Assembly: GCF_023701485.1 (NCBI RefSeq)
Contig: NZ_JAMQBK010000014.1
Coordinates: 124,001 to 188,000 of the forward strand
Source of the DNA: Aporhodopirellula aestuarii
Lineage (GTDB): Bacteria > Planctomycetota > Planctomycetia > Pirellulales > Pirellulaceae
Length of the DNA: 64,000 bases
Reading direction: 5' to 3'
A program made the position numbers and the translations under genes. The notes under the pieces are model-generated. The model had not been told where the DNA came from. It did no database searches and saw only the letters and a list, made by a program, of their open reading frames with translations. Below are positions 51,512-61,212 of this stretch, piece after piece (position 1 is the stretch's first letter; each line of letters opens with the position of its first letter).

Positions 51512-52260
51512 AATATTCTCGCGTTGTCAGTTAGAACGGGCGAATGAGTTGGGAACACCGAAAAGAGTGCGTAAAAGGGACGTTCCACTCGCAGGCGATC
51601 GTCGCCGACTCCAAGCGATCGATTTTCACTCTCCCAGCGGCTAGCTCCCCGAGCAATAGACACGAATCCGAGTCGGTGGTGTGTTCGATGCTCCCAAGAG
51701 ATTACATGAGTCTGATGCAAACGTGTTCTCCGGCCCCCTCACTCGACGCGAGAACGTGGCCTCCTAAGAAAAAATAACGTTTCAAGCGTCAAAGTAACCC
51801 GTTTTCTGGTTCACTTGCATGCTTGGCCGCCCCCGATGAAGCTCGTCTGCAATTAAAATGGCCGGGTATTCACCGCCGCCATTGCGTTCGGTTCGCGGCT
51901 CGGGATGGCCGTCGCGAGCAATTGCTCAACGACAGTGACAACAGATTCGACGAGCGAGACTCGCTGTCGAGATTGACGTAGAAAAGCCTGGTGTGGTTGC
52001 ACGATCCACGAGAACGCAGCAAATCGCTTGGGAATCCGCTTTCCCACCTCTTCGGGCTCGCTCGCTGACTTGCAATCGCGAACCCGCTGGGGGAGAATCG
52101 ATTGAAATGGACTTCCGCCGTGCGAGTGCAGACCAAAGGATCAAACGTCCATCACACCGACGCAATGGTTATGATGGGAATCCCTCATTGATTCACGTCT
52201 GTCCCGTTTTGCGTATTCGGATCTTGAGATGCTAGCCCGACTGCCTACGAGACTTACGAT
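51512..52260. other. intergenic region upstream of ECF sigma gene
   Basis: About 750 bases with several short open frames (64-88 codons) on both strands, none with coding features. It must contain the promoters for the fused sheath gene (minus) and the ECF sigma gene (plus), but I cannot place them. Confidence 0.35.
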
Positions 52261-53007
52261 TTGAACCACGAACCTGACATTTGCTTGACCGGACAAGAGG
52301 TGACGGAGTTCGCGAGCACCTGCTGGAGCCTCGTATTAAACGCTTCCGCCGCCAGTGACGATACCGCGGTGGCTCTCCAACGGCTGTGCGAGACCTACTG
52401 GTACCCTCTGTACGCGTATGCACGACGATCCGGACGTAACCAACACGACGCGATGGATCTGACGCAGGGTTTCTTTACCCAATTGCTGGAAAACCGTGGG
52501 CTGGCATCTGTTCAGCCGGAGAAGGGCCGATTCCGCTCATTTCTTTTAGCCTCGCTGAAAAACTACATCCGCAACGACTATCGAGATCGCAAGACACAAA
52601 AGCGTGGCGGGCACGTCTTGGTGTGTTCGATGGGCGAATACGATCTGGAGGGCACCTATCAATCCCGCATTGCAAGCCAAGACACCGCCGAAACCATCTT
52701 TGAGCGTGAATGGGCGGAATCCATGCTAAATCGCGTACTCGAGCAGATGCGTGAAGACTATACGAATGCCGGCCGAAAAGAATTGTTCGATGCGTTGCAC
52801 TCGTATTTGGTGGCAAACGAAGAGCGACTTCCGCAAGCCCGGATCGCCGCGCAGTTGGGGCTATCGGTCCCCGCGGTGAAAATGTCGATTCGTCGCATGC
52901 GGAACCACTACGGCAAACTGTTGCGGGAAGAGGTGGCCCGTACGCTCGAATCGCACGAGGATGTTGACGACGAGCTGAATAGGATGATTCGCAACATTCA
53001 ACGATGA
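52261..53007 (+). CDS. ECF-type RNA polymerase sigma factor
   Basis: This 248-residue sigma-70 factor is of the ECF class common in planctomycetes. Region 2 is at about 35-105: LCETYWYPLYAYARRSGRNQ, HDAMDLTQGFFTQLLENRGL (the D-l-t-Q-x-F-f motif) and GRFRSFLLASLKNYIRNDYR. Region 4 is near 185-225, with RIAAQLGLSVPAVKMSIRRM as the helix-turn-helix that reads the -35 element. Start is TTG at 52261; no in-frame ATG lies close upstream. The next gene, a Ser/Thr kinase, follows after 155 bases on the same strand. This sigma-kinase pairing suggests that the kinase controls or is controlled by the sigma factor. Confidence 0.9.
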   Translation: MNHEPDICLTGQEVTEFASTCWSLVLNASAASDDTAVALQRLCETYWYPLYAYARRSGRNQHDAMDLTQGFFTQLLENRGLASVQPEKGRFRSFLLASLKNYIRNDYRDRKTQKRGGHVLVCSMGEYDLEGTYQSRIASQDTAETIFEREWAESMLNRVLEQMREDYTNAGRKELFDALHSYLVANEERLPQARIAAQLGLSVPAVKMSIRRMRNHYGKLLREEVARTLESHEDVDDELNRMIRNIQR

Positions 53008-53162
53008 ATAATCGTCAAGCTTGCGACGTTACTCTGGCTTCGGCAGCGTGTTTCTATGTTGGACAACAACACGCGTTTGGTGGGCTGTCGCCACCTCATC
53101 CTTGTCCGCCCAAGTAACCGAACCTGCTTTGATACCTTAAATTCGGTTGGGCCGAGTAAAGC

Positions 53163-56100
53163 ATGAATTCGGAGGCAAATTCGGAACAAAGGTGCGTCGG
53201 CTGTGGCGCCCTATTGGACACCCAAGTCGCTGGCGCCCAGTGTATCCGCTGCCTGCTTTCTTTGGGTGCCCTCGAATCGAGCGAGGACGATTACGAGGTC
53301 GACGATCAATTTTTGCAATCGGGAGTCCTCTCCGTTTTCGGCGACTACGAGTTGATCGAAGAGATTGCCCGTGGCGGAATGGGAATCGTCTATCGCGCGT
53401 TTCAGCTCAGTCTTCAACGACAAGTCGCGGTCAAAATCATGACCGCAGGTCAGTTAGCTTCGGCGGAATCGATCCAACGTTTTCAAGCGGAGGGACAGGC
53501 AGCAGCCAGGTTGGATCATCCTGGAATCGTTCCCGTCTATGAAGTCGGGGAAATCGATACCCAACACTACCTTGTCATGAAGTTGGTCGAAGGCGGAAGC
53601 CTGGCAGACCACTTGGACGATTACAAGTTGTCCCCGGACGACGAATCAGCCGAATCCAAAGCACGACAAAGGCGGATTGCTAGCCTAATGCGGTCGATAA
53701 CCATCGCCGTCACCCACGCTCACGAGCATGGTGTACTCCATCGTGACATCAAGCCCGCGAATATTCTGATCACTCGTGACGGCGCACCGATGTTGACGGA
53801 TTTCGGACTCGCCAAGATTACGGAAGTCGATCTCGCAGGATTGACACTGCCGTCATCGATCCTCGGCAGTCCCAACTACATGGCGCCTGAACAAGCAACC
53901 AGCGATTCGAGCGGCGTGACCACGCTGGTCGACGTCTATGGAATTGGCGCGACAATGTATTCACTGCTCGCCGGCCGGCCGCCCTTCGGAGAATCAAACG
54001 TTATCGCGACCATCAAAGCCGTGATGGAACAATCTCCTCCCAAACTACGACAGATCAATCCGGCAATCCATCGCGATCTTGAAACCATCGTGATGAAATG
54101 TTTGGAGAAGGCCCCGGAAAATCGCTACCGCACCTGTGCTGAAGTCGCCGAGGAACTGCAGCGATTCGTCGATGACGTTCCGATCCGCGCGCGCCCCATC
54201 GGCTTCGTCGAACTGAGTTGGCGTTGGTGCAATCGAAATCCCGCCGTGGCGTCGTTGATGACAGCGATCGTTGTGCTGGTCATGATCGGATTGACCAGCA
54301 TCCTGTGGCAGTGGCGGCGAGCTGAGCTGACCAATAACCGATTAGAATCAAGCCTTGATCAGTTGCGATGGGGCGAAATCGTGCAGATGACCTCTCGCAA
54401 TGAAAATTCAGAGGCTTTGGCTTACCTAGCCGGGCGATTGCGACGTGACCCGCACGACTGGCGGGCGACGATGTTGGCGACCTCGATTATCGACCATCGA
54501 AGGTTTGCGCAGCCTCAATGTCCGTCACTGTCCCATGGCGATGAATTCGAAATACGTTACGCGACGTTTGATCATGCCGGAGATCGAATCGCAACGTCGA
54601 GTATCGATGCGACCGCGCGCATTTGGGATGCGACGTCGGGAAAGGAGTTGCTACAGCTGCCACACGAAGATGTCGTCACGCGCGTCGAATTTTCAGCGGA
54701 TGATCGTCACCTCGTCACCGCCTCCCGTGATGCCAAGGCCATGCTTTGGGACGCGGACAACGGCGATTTGATATGCGAAATGAAGCACCCTGCGCCCGTG
54801 AACGATGTCGTTTTCCTCGACTCTGATGCAACGATAGCCACCGCGGCGGAAGACGGCATGGTGCGTCTCTGGAGTGCAGCGTCAGATCCATCCGATACGA
54901 CGTGCAAGATTCAGTCATTTTTTGACCTGCAATCAAGCGTTGCGAAGATTGCATTCACACCGGCAGGCCAAAAGCTCGTTGCGGGGAGCGTCGATGGACG
55001 AGTAGTCGTCTTTTCGCCTGATTCGAAAAGCGAGTTGATCGCAACAAACGAGTTCGATCTCGACGGCAAGCTCGTTTGGGTAGGCATTTCTCACGACGGA
55101 CGGTATGTCGCCGCCTCTGGCGATTCCGTTCGTTGCTGGGACACGATTTCCAACGAAGCGGTGTTCCATGGTCGGCGGCACCCCAGTTTTCACCCGACGT
55201 TTGCGAAACACGCTAACTACCTGCATGCTCACACCAATGTTCGCGTTACCCATTCCATTGATCTTGAATCGGGGCATTTCTTAACCGATTCGATGTCTGC
55301 CAAGTACCTGTTCTTTGCCTCCGATTTCTCACTCGACGGCCGACTTCTGGCGACCGGCGGATGGGACTATTCCGCCAACATTTGGGACTTGGATACAGGC
55401 AAAAAGGCTGTCAGCGCCATTCGCACATCCGCGGCGGTACAACGTTTGCAATTCAATCCTGATTCCAACCGGCTGTTGGTGGTCGAGGGGAGTCCTCAAT
55501 GGGTGACTCAAATGCCTCCTGAGGATGCCGCGGTGAGTGTGTGGCGACTGGAGGAAGGACTCTCACAGAAAAACTATCGTCCGCCAAACCAACGAACGGG
55601 ATGGCTGGCGTTGTCACATGACGGAGCACGGGCTGCGTTGGTCCAAGGACGCAAATCTCCTGTCACCATTTTGGACGCGGACATGCGCCCCGTCCGTTCG
55701 ATCGAGACAACCTTGGAAGCGGTCGTTCATGGAATCGCCTTTACACCTGACGATCAGTCTTTGGTGCTCGGCTCTGGCAAGGGCGTTGTTGAATGTTACG
55801 ACGTCGGTTCGGGGCGACGTGTATGGGGCCCCATTGATCTCGGAACAAATGGTTATTGCTATCGCCTTAGTCACGACGGCGGTCTCTGGGTTCATGGGGG
55901 CGATGATGGTTTGATACGTGTCATTGATGTCGACCAAGGAATTCTCATCGATCGCATCTTGACCCACGGCGGCACGCTGAACGATCTGAATTTTTCACGC
56001 GATGATCGCCTTCTTGCGAGTGCATCGGACGACCACACCGCCAAAATATGGGATGTTGAGACCGGCGATCTGCTGCAAACCGTTCGGCATGATTTTCGTG

Positions 56101-56798
56101 TTCAAGCCTGCAAATTCAGCCCTGATGGACGCAAGCTGGTAACCGGAAGTAACGACTTCAGTGCGCGAATTTGGGACGTCGCGACCGGAGAACCCATCGG
56201 CAAACCGATGCAACACCAAGGCGAGGTCAGCAACGCGTCGTTCAGCGGCGATGGTAAGCTGATATTGACCGGAGCAAGAGATGCGACGGCCCGCATCTGG
56301 GACGCAGCGACTGGCAAGCCCAAAACCCCATTCATGATTCATGATAGTGCCCTACGTGAGGCCAACTTCAGCCCCGACGGAAAGTTGGCCATCACCGTGG
56401 ACCATGATGCGTTGCAAGTTTGGGACACCTCGAGCGGCCAGCCCGTTGGTGTCCGAATCCGTCAAACTTCATCCAGCGGGGTGGGACATGATTCGGCAGG
56501 TGGTCGGGTGCCATTTGCGCACGATGGATGCTTCGCGGTTTGGGGGCATACGGCTCCGGTGGTCATGAAAATCGATACGACGATTCCCACCGCGCCGGCT
56601 CCATCGTGGTATCCAGACATGATGGAACTTTTGAGCGGCCAACGTCTACTCGACGAAGGCGGACTCACACGCGTCCCAGTAGAAGAAATCCTCTTAGAAC
56701 GGAAAATGTCACACGTCGTCTGTGAAGATTCGAGTGACTATTTCGAAAGCCGCTTGACGGCTTGGGCGCACGCCGGTGAATTCTCACAGGCCGATTGA
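53163..56798 (+). CDS. membrane Ser/Thr protein kinase with WD40 repeats
   Basis: This 1,211-residue protein begins with a four-Cys zinc-ribbon-like segment (CVGCGALLDTQVAGAQCIRC at residues 11-30). The kinase domain (about 60-335) has IARGGMGIVYRAFQ as Gly-loop, VAVKIMTAGQL, LHRDIKPANILI, LTDFGLAKI and GSPNYMAPEQA, so all catalytic residues are present. One transmembrane helix near 363-385 (AIVVLVMIGLTSILWQW) is followed by an outer or periplasmic part with about a dozen WD40 repeats (e.g. ATARIWDATSGKELLQLPHE, HTAKIWDVETGDLLQTVRHD). ATG start. It probably senses or scaffolds through the WD40 propellers. It forms a pair with the upstream ECF sigma gene. Confidence 0.92.
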   Translation: MNSEANSEQRCVGCGALLDTQVAGAQCIRCLLSLGALESSEDDYEVDDQFLQSGVLSVFGDYELIEEIARGGMGIVYRAFQLSLQRQVAVKIMTAGQLASAESIQRFQAEGQAAARLDHPGIVPVYEVGEIDTQHYLVMKLVEGGSLADHLDDYKLSPDDESAESKARQRRIASLMRSITIAVTHAHEHGVLHRDIKPANILITRDGAPMLTDFGLAKITEVDLAGLTLPSSILGSPNYMAPEQATSDSSGVTTLVDVYGIGATMYSLLAGRPPFGESNVIATIKAVMEQSPPKLRQINPAIHRDLETIVMKCLEKAPENRYRTCAEVAEELQRFVDDVPIRARPIGFVELSWRWCNRNPAVASLMTAIVVLVMIGLTSILWQWRRAELTNNRLESSLDQLRWGEIVQMTSRNENSEALAYLAGRLRRDPHDWRATMLATSIIDHRRFAQPQCPSLSHGDEFEIRYATFDHAGDRIATSSIDATARIWDATSGKELLQLPHEDVVTRVEFSADDRHLVTASRDAKAMLWDADNGDLICEMKHPAPVNDVVFLDSDATIATAAEDGMVRLWSAASDPSDTTCKIQSFFDLQSSVAKIAFTPAGQKLVAGSVDGRVVVFSPDSKSELIATNEFDLDGKLVWVGISHDGRYVAASGDSVRCWDTISNEAVFHGRRHPSFHPTFAKHANYLHAHTNVRVTHSIDLESGHFLTDSMSAKYLFFASDFSLDGRLLATGGWDYSANIWDLDTGKKAVSAIRTSAAVQRLQFNPDSNRLLVVEGSPQWVTQMPPEDAAVSVWRLEEGLSQKNYRPPNQRTGWLALSHDGARAALVQGRKSPVTILDADMRPVRSIETTLEAVVHGIAFTPDDQSLVLGSGKGVVECYDVGSGRRVWGPIDLGTNGYCYRLSHDGGLWVHGGDDGLIRVIDVDQGILIDRILTHGGTLNDLNFSRDDRLLASASDDHTAKIWDVETGDLLQTVRHDFRVQACKFSPDGRKLVTGSNDFSARIWDVATGEPIGKPMQHQGEVSNASFSGDGKLILTGARDATARIWDAATGKPKTPFMIHDSALREANFSPDGKLAITVDHDALQVWDTSSGQPVGVRIRQTSSSGVGHDSAGGRVPFAHDGCFAVWGHTAPVVMKIDTTIPTAPAPSWYPDMMELLSGQRLLDEGGLTRVPVEEILLERKMSHVVCEDSSDYFESRLTAWAHAGEFSQAD

Positions 56799-56887
56799 AC
56801 TCGGGACCATTCATCAAGCTCGTCAAAAGAACCAATGCGTGCACGGCGTCCACAGCAGTTTCGTGCCTTTAAATCATTGCATTCATG

Positions 56888-56945
56888 TAGTGGTGGCTTC
56901 CAGACGCCGACGTACGACCGATGGCGGCTGGAAGCCTCCACTACT
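56888..56945. repeat. imperfect hairpin repeat after WD40 kinase
   Basis: Arms gtagtggtggcttccag and ctggaagcctccactac flank an irregular loop. This is a recurring hairpin type in Rhodopirellula-like genomes and may end transcripts from the left, though no clear T-run follows. Confidence 0.6.
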
Positions 56946-57083
56946 GGTTCGCTCTAAATGTCGCATTCGAAAATGCTCTCAACGGTGCTGCCCTGCGTTG
57001 AATAGGATTTTCGAGGCAAACTGTCGGTGGCTTCTGTTTCACTGACCATCGGAGTGCTGGCAATTCAGAGACGCTGTGACGCA

Positions 57084-57548
57084 TCATTGTGTTTTCCCAC
57101 GCCCATTTTCGTCGTTGCTGACCCGGGGCAGGGCGACGCCGTCGACGTAGGGTTTGATCGCTTGCATCAGGTAATCAATATTCCCTTTCGTGAAGTATCC
57201 GGCGACGTTCTTTTCGTAAGCAAGTCGTAAGTCACGCTCATGTTCGGAAGTCGTCAGCACAAACACGACGGCGACCTTGAGATCAGGATCGGAACGAATT
57301 TCGTCGAGGAACTCGTGCCCATTCATCCCCGCCATATTGAGATCCAGGAAGACGATAAAGTCTCGCCTGGCCCCGTCGACGAACTCCTCACGGAGCAATT
57401 TGATTGCCTCGCCGCCATCTTTAGCGACACGTATCTCTTGCGAAATCTTATGTTTTCGAAGCGCACGACGAAACACCTCCATGTCTAATTCATCGTCTTC
57501 GACTAATACAAATGTCATCTTTGCCGGCTCCATGGGGGCGCCCCTCAT
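57084..57548 (-). CDS. single-domain response regulator (Rcp1-like)
   Basis: This 154-residue receiver-only response regulator has acidic residues in VLVEDDELD, the phospho-acceptor D69 in FIVFLDLNMAGMNGHEFL, T100 in VFVLTTSEHE and K121 in GYFTKGN. There is no output domain, so it must signal by binding partners, like Rcp1/CheY types. Its ATG overlaps the stop of the upstream histidine kinase gene by four bases (ATGA), so the two are co-translated. A shorter start (MTFVLVEDD, residue 11) is possible. Confidence 0.92.
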   Translation of the reverse strand: MRGAPMEPAKMTFVLVEDDELDMEVFRRALRKHKISQEIRVAKDGGEAIKLLREEFVDGARRDFIVFLDLNMAGMNGHEFLDEIRSDPDLKVAVVFVLTTSEHERDLRLAYEKNVAGYFTKGNIDYLMQAIKPYVDGVALPRVSNDENGRGKTQ

Positions 57549-59443
57549 ACGCTGGAGGCCACACCAGCGGTGTGACCTGTTTTGGTAATCTTCATCGGCC
57601 AGGTAAAGCTGAATGTACTTCCTTTACCCTCGGTAGAGTCGACGCGAATTTGCCCCCCGACGATCTCAATCTGTTTCTTAACAATTGCAAGACCCATACC
57701 GCTACCGTCAACATTGAGAGACGAAGCTCGTTGGTACATTTGAAAAATCCGTTCGTGAAAACGTGGTGCTATTCCGATGCCATTATCTGATACAGAAAAT
57801 CGCACCATAGCACCCTTTTGTTCGCTTGCAACCTGGATGCGTCCGTCTCGTCCCTTATCGTTATACTTGACTGCGTTCGTGATCAAATTGAGCATCACCT
57901 GCTGCAACGGTGCGCGGAAAGTTTCTAAGACGGGCAGGTCGCCATCGATAGCAACTTGAACGCCACTTGAGTCGTCGAGCAGTTCCAGGATCGATTCCAC
58001 CATCTCGTGCACATCGACGGCTTCAAGGCGCTGTTCGATACGACCAACGCGGGAATAATTCAAGAGGTCGTCGAGCAAACACTCCATTTTTGTGACACGG
58101 GCTTGCATCTGTTGCAAATGCGTCATGGAATCTTCACTGAGCAGTCCATCGCAATCTTCTTGGACCCATTCGGCGAGGCAACGCAAACCGCGCAACGGTG
58201 ACTTCAAATCATGCGACGCCACATATGCGAAATTGTCCAATTCTTGATTCGATTCCTCCAGCATCAACGCCTTCTGAGCCAACTCTTCGGAAAGAGCTTG
58301 CGAGCGGTCGAGCAGTTCTTTGGTCTGTTGGTTCTTTCGGCTGAAGACTTCGGCAGCACGGGCCATACGTCCGATTTCGTCGTTTCGTCCAACTGCCGGA
58401 ATGGAATCAATCGTTTCTCCCTGAGCCAACCGCAAGAACGTTTTGGTTAGCCCCGAGATCGGATCAAAAATGACTTTTGAAAGCCGAAACGCCAGCACTG
58501 CTGCGATGACTACCGCGAGGGCAGACGCCAGGACGCCGAGCAATCGGCTGCGTGTCACGGCCTGCTCCCGCGCCACGCGAGTCGCTTCGCGACGCTCTCT
58601 GACCAGCGAATTGATTTCTTTTGCGTAATGGACGAACTCAGAGATCTCACCCGCCATCACCACGTTGACGTAAAACATGTATCCGCGGGTTGCTTGAACC
58701 GCACGCACGCCGAGTGTTTGAAATTCCGAAAGTGCTGCGAGCATGCGTTGCTGCGCCGCGATCGCCTCTTCATTTTCGGGAGGCAATTCAATCCGTTGCA
58801 CTTCGCTCTGAGATCGCTTGAGAGCATCGAGCATCTGTTGGTAGTCTTCAGAGACGGGCTTAATGAAGTAGCGGAGCAGGTTCTTGCGTGCCATCGAATA
58901 AGCGCGAACGGCGACGAGCAGCTTTCGCGACGCTTCGTCGGCATCGATCTCATTGAGCGAAGTTTCGAACTCCGCAATCGACTGATCCACCTCCGATTCC
59001 TGTTTCAGCAATTTGTCTTGGAGGAGTTCCGTACGTACCGTGCGTTCAGCCGACGCCAATTCCATCCGATCGCCAAACACCGCGATGTGCACGCGCATCT
59101 TCTCGAGCATGTCAGCTAAGGCGTCGCCTTCGCCCACCCGGGTCTTCAATTGCGTGATCGCGGCGAGCAAGTCCGATTGCAACTCAAGCGCCCCGAGATA
59201 CTGAGCGTCAGCGCCCGTCTGTGCATAGTTTTCGGCCCGAGCTTTGAGTTGCAAAGCGTCGTAATGGACACGTAAGACATCCGCCGCGAGTTGATCGGAA
59301 GACTCGATCACCCGAAAATTTGAAAGCAGCAGTTCTTGTCCGACCCACCCGATCACGTTGCTGAGCAAACAGATCGCCACGAGCAGTCCGCTGCCAATGT
59401 GAAGAAGCGTTTTGAGCGAAGTGACTTTGGGAGAATGAATCAT
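57545..59443 (-). CDS. membrane sensor histidine kinase
   Basis: This 632-residue protein has a transmembrane helix near 12-35 (LHIGSGLLVAICLLSNVIGW), a helical periplasmic sensor (about 36-290), a second helix near 300-325 (LLGVLASALAVVIAAVLAFR) and HAMP (PISGLTKTFLRLAQGE ... RNDEIGRMARAAEVFSRK). A short coiled coil leads to HisKA with the phospho-accepting His in FAYVASHDLKSPLRGLRCLA. The ATPase domain has an N box QQVMLNLITNAVKYNDKGRD, G1 SVSDNGIGIA and G2 DGSGMGLAIVKKQIEIVGG. This layout matches kinases paired with Rcp1-type regulators. A solute-binding protein gene lies 128 bases upstream and likely supplies the signal. Confidence 0.93.
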   Translation of the reverse strand: MIHSPKVTSLKTLLHIGSGLLVAICLLSNVIGWVGQELLLSNFRVIESSDQLAADVLRVHYDALQLKARAENYAQTGADAQYLGALELQSDLLAAITQLKTRVGEGDALADMLEKMRVHIAVFGDRMELASAERTVRTELLQDKLLKQESEVDQSIAEFETSLNEIDADEASRKLLVAVRAYSMARKNLLRYFIKPVSEDYQQMLDALKRSQSEVQRIELPPENEEAIAAQQRMLAALSEFQTLGVRAVQATRGYMFYVNVVMAGEISEFVHYAKEINSLVRERREATRVAREQAVTRSRLLGVLASALAVVIAAVLAFRLSKVIFDPISGLTKTFLRLAQGETIDSIPAVGRNDEIGRMARAAEVFSRKNQQTKELLDRSQALSEELAQKALMLEESNQELDNFAYVASHDLKSPLRGLRCLAEWVQEDCDGLLSEDSMTHLQQMQARVTKMECLLDDLLNYSRVGRIEQRLEAVDVHEMVESILELLDDSSGVQVAIDGDLPVLETFRAPLQQVMLNLITNAVKYNDKGRDGRIQVASEQKGAMVRFSVSDNGIGIAPRFHERIFQMYQRASSLNVDGSGMGLAIVKKQIEIVGGQIRVDSTEGKGSTFSFTWPMKITKTGHTAGVASSV

Positions 59444-59571
59444 CGAGATGCACTCATCACGTGTTCTGGGAAGCCGAGCATCCAGTTCTGCGGATCCGAT
59501 CCATCGGATACTTCAGCGTTGTTTGTGAAAGAGGACATTGCGGGAAGGTTGTTGATCATTAAGAGAAGGGT

Positions 59572-60891
59572 CTACGCGGAGAGAAATTCGTTCCAGTGGC
59601 GTAGACTGTATTCGTAGGTGTTCATCACCGTATTCCACACGGCGATGTTGCTGAAACGCTTCGTGTAAGAGCCCCCATCACGAATCCGACCTTTTTCAAC
59701 CACTCGCGAGCCACTCGTGCCCAGCAAATCGGACGCGGCGGGTTTCCCCAAGTACCAGTAGTCCCATTCGACCTCCGACAATTCCGAACGAGAACGTTCT
59801 GGATTTGAGATGTAATATCCCTGTCTCGCAATAAACGCCCCCGGCCATCCCGACAACCACCAGTTCATGTATTCGTAGGCGGCGTCTTTAACCAAACCTG
59901 TTGTCGCCGAAGACAAGCACATCACACCATGCCAGGCTCGATAGCCCTCTTTTGGCGACGCGTACACACAAGGGATCCCTGCCGCGTGCAGATCGTAAAC
60001 GGCAGGTGAGAACATGCTCTCGATGACCGCCTCGCCGCGTTTCATCAATATCACCGACGCGGGCACGCTGCTCCAAACTCCACGGAAGTGTCCTGCTCTG
60101 CGATACTTCACCAATATGGAGAACAATTCATCGAGCTCGCTAGCGGTGAGGCTTCCGATGTCGTTGAACTCCATCAAACCTTTTGCCTGAACCGCCAATG
60201 CCAGATCAAAAAGGCCGATGGTAGGCTCGTTGACGATCGCGACTTTTCCGGCCCATTTTTCGTCGAGCAGCCAAGCCCAGCTCTCGGTGACATAGGGTTT
60301 ACCGGTGGGCACGACCAGAGGGTTGTATCCAAAGGAATCGACGTTGTGCACATAAGGCAAAAAGCTGACTTTGTCGGACGTTTGGTCTCCGAGTTTCCCG
60401 TCTGGCTGCACGTAGAGGATTTTGTTGGGGGCATCGCCAGCGCCTAGTTTTGCTTCAGGCGACAAACGTCCCGTCTTCGTCAAGGGATTGATTTCATCCC
60501 AATAACGAATTCTTCCGACATCGATCGCTTGAATCGCATTGGCCTGCCATAAGACGCGAATGCTGTTGGACCACTGTTCGTAAAGATCGAATGATTCCGG
60601 TCGGGTGGAGGCTTTGTGCAAAACCTCGGCGGAACCACCGGGGGAAAATTCCAATCGGATGCCGAGTTCAACCTCCGCACGCTTTCTTATTTCTTCCTGA
60701 AGCGTGACGTGGGTACCGAGAACCCTGACCACGGGACGGCGTTTGACATGAATGACCGGACCACTGGCAGCACCAGCGACCTTGTTATCGACCAAGCTTT
60801 CGGGAGATTGTGATCGCGAGTCTAACGATAGATGGGCCGAAGTCCCGAACGCAACGGTGCCCGCGATCCATTGACGTCGATTGATCTTCAT
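59572..60891 (-). CDS. periplasmic solute-binding protein (PotD-like)
   Basis: This 439-residue protein has a twin-arginine-like export signal (NRRQWIAGTVAFGTSAHLS). It then carries an extracellular solute-binding fold of the polyamine/iron class: PVVRVLGTHVTLQEEIRKRA, FDLYEQWSNSIRVLWQANAI, LPYVHNVDSFGYNPLVVPTG and SWAWLLDEKWAGKVAIVNEP. The later AWHGVMCLSSATTGLVKDAA and YEYMNWWLSGWPGAFIARQG fit the PotD/PotF type. No transporter permease or ATPase genes follow; a histidine kinase and response regulator do. It probably delivers ligand information to the sensor kinase rather than serving uptake. The ligand is unknown. Confidence 0.87.
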   Translation of the reverse strand: MKINRRQWIAGTVAFGTSAHLSLDSRSQSPESLVDNKVAGAASGPVIHVKRRPVVRVLGTHVTLQEEIRKRAEVELGIRLEFSPGGSAEVLHKASTRPESFDLYEQWSNSIRVLWQANAIQAIDVGRIRYWDEINPLTKTGRLSPEAKLGAGDAPNKILYVQPDGKLGDQTSDKVSFLPYVHNVDSFGYNPLVVPTGKPYVTESWAWLLDEKWAGKVAIVNEPTIGLFDLALAVQAKGLMEFNDIGSLTASELDELFSILVKYRRAGHFRGVWSSVPASVILMKRGEAVIESMFSPAVYDLHAAGIPCVYASPKEGYRAWHGVMCLSSATTGLVKDAAYEYMNWWLSGWPGAFIARQGYYISNPERSRSELSEVEWDYWYLGKPAASDLLGTSGSRVVEKGRIRDGGSYTKRFSNIAVWNTVMNTYEYSLRHWNEFLSA

Positions 60892-61150
60892 AAACGCCTA
60901 CAAGAGAAGAACCAAGGCAAGCGTCTCTAACATCCGCCCCCCCGAAGGAAGCAATCCTACCACTGAGGCCCCAGTGCAACTACTGGAATTCTGAGCGTCC
61001 GCGTCAAAGCACGTTATCCCCATCCCTCGTTGCGAAAAATGAACACGCCCGCCGACATTCGTATTACAAAATGAATCTTCAGATCAGTAACTGGTGGGTA
61101 GGAAAATCGGGTTCTCACGTCCGCTGCGCATCCTGCGACGCGGCGTTACG
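60892..61150. other. intergenic DNA upstream of solute-binding protein gene
   Basis: No gene seen. The promoter for the minus-strand solute-binding protein operon should lie here; no clear elements were identified. Confidence 0.35.
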
Positions 61151-61187
61151 AAAAAACGGTGCGTGAGAGCGATCTCACACACCGTTT
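61151..61187 (-). terminator. intrinsic terminator after methyltransferase gene
   Basis: On the minus strand, aaacggtgtgtgaga-tcgc-tctcacgcaccgttt forms a 15-bp stem with one mismatch and a four-base loop, followed by a run of six T (plus-strand A at 61151-61156). It lies 26 bases after the stop at 61213. Confidence 0.88.
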
Positions 61188-61212
61188 GATACATCCCAAA
61201 AAGCACTGCGTT

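Noticed and set aside
51853-52235. Several short open frames upstream of the ECF sigma gene
   Set aside because: They overlap each other on both strands with no coding signature.
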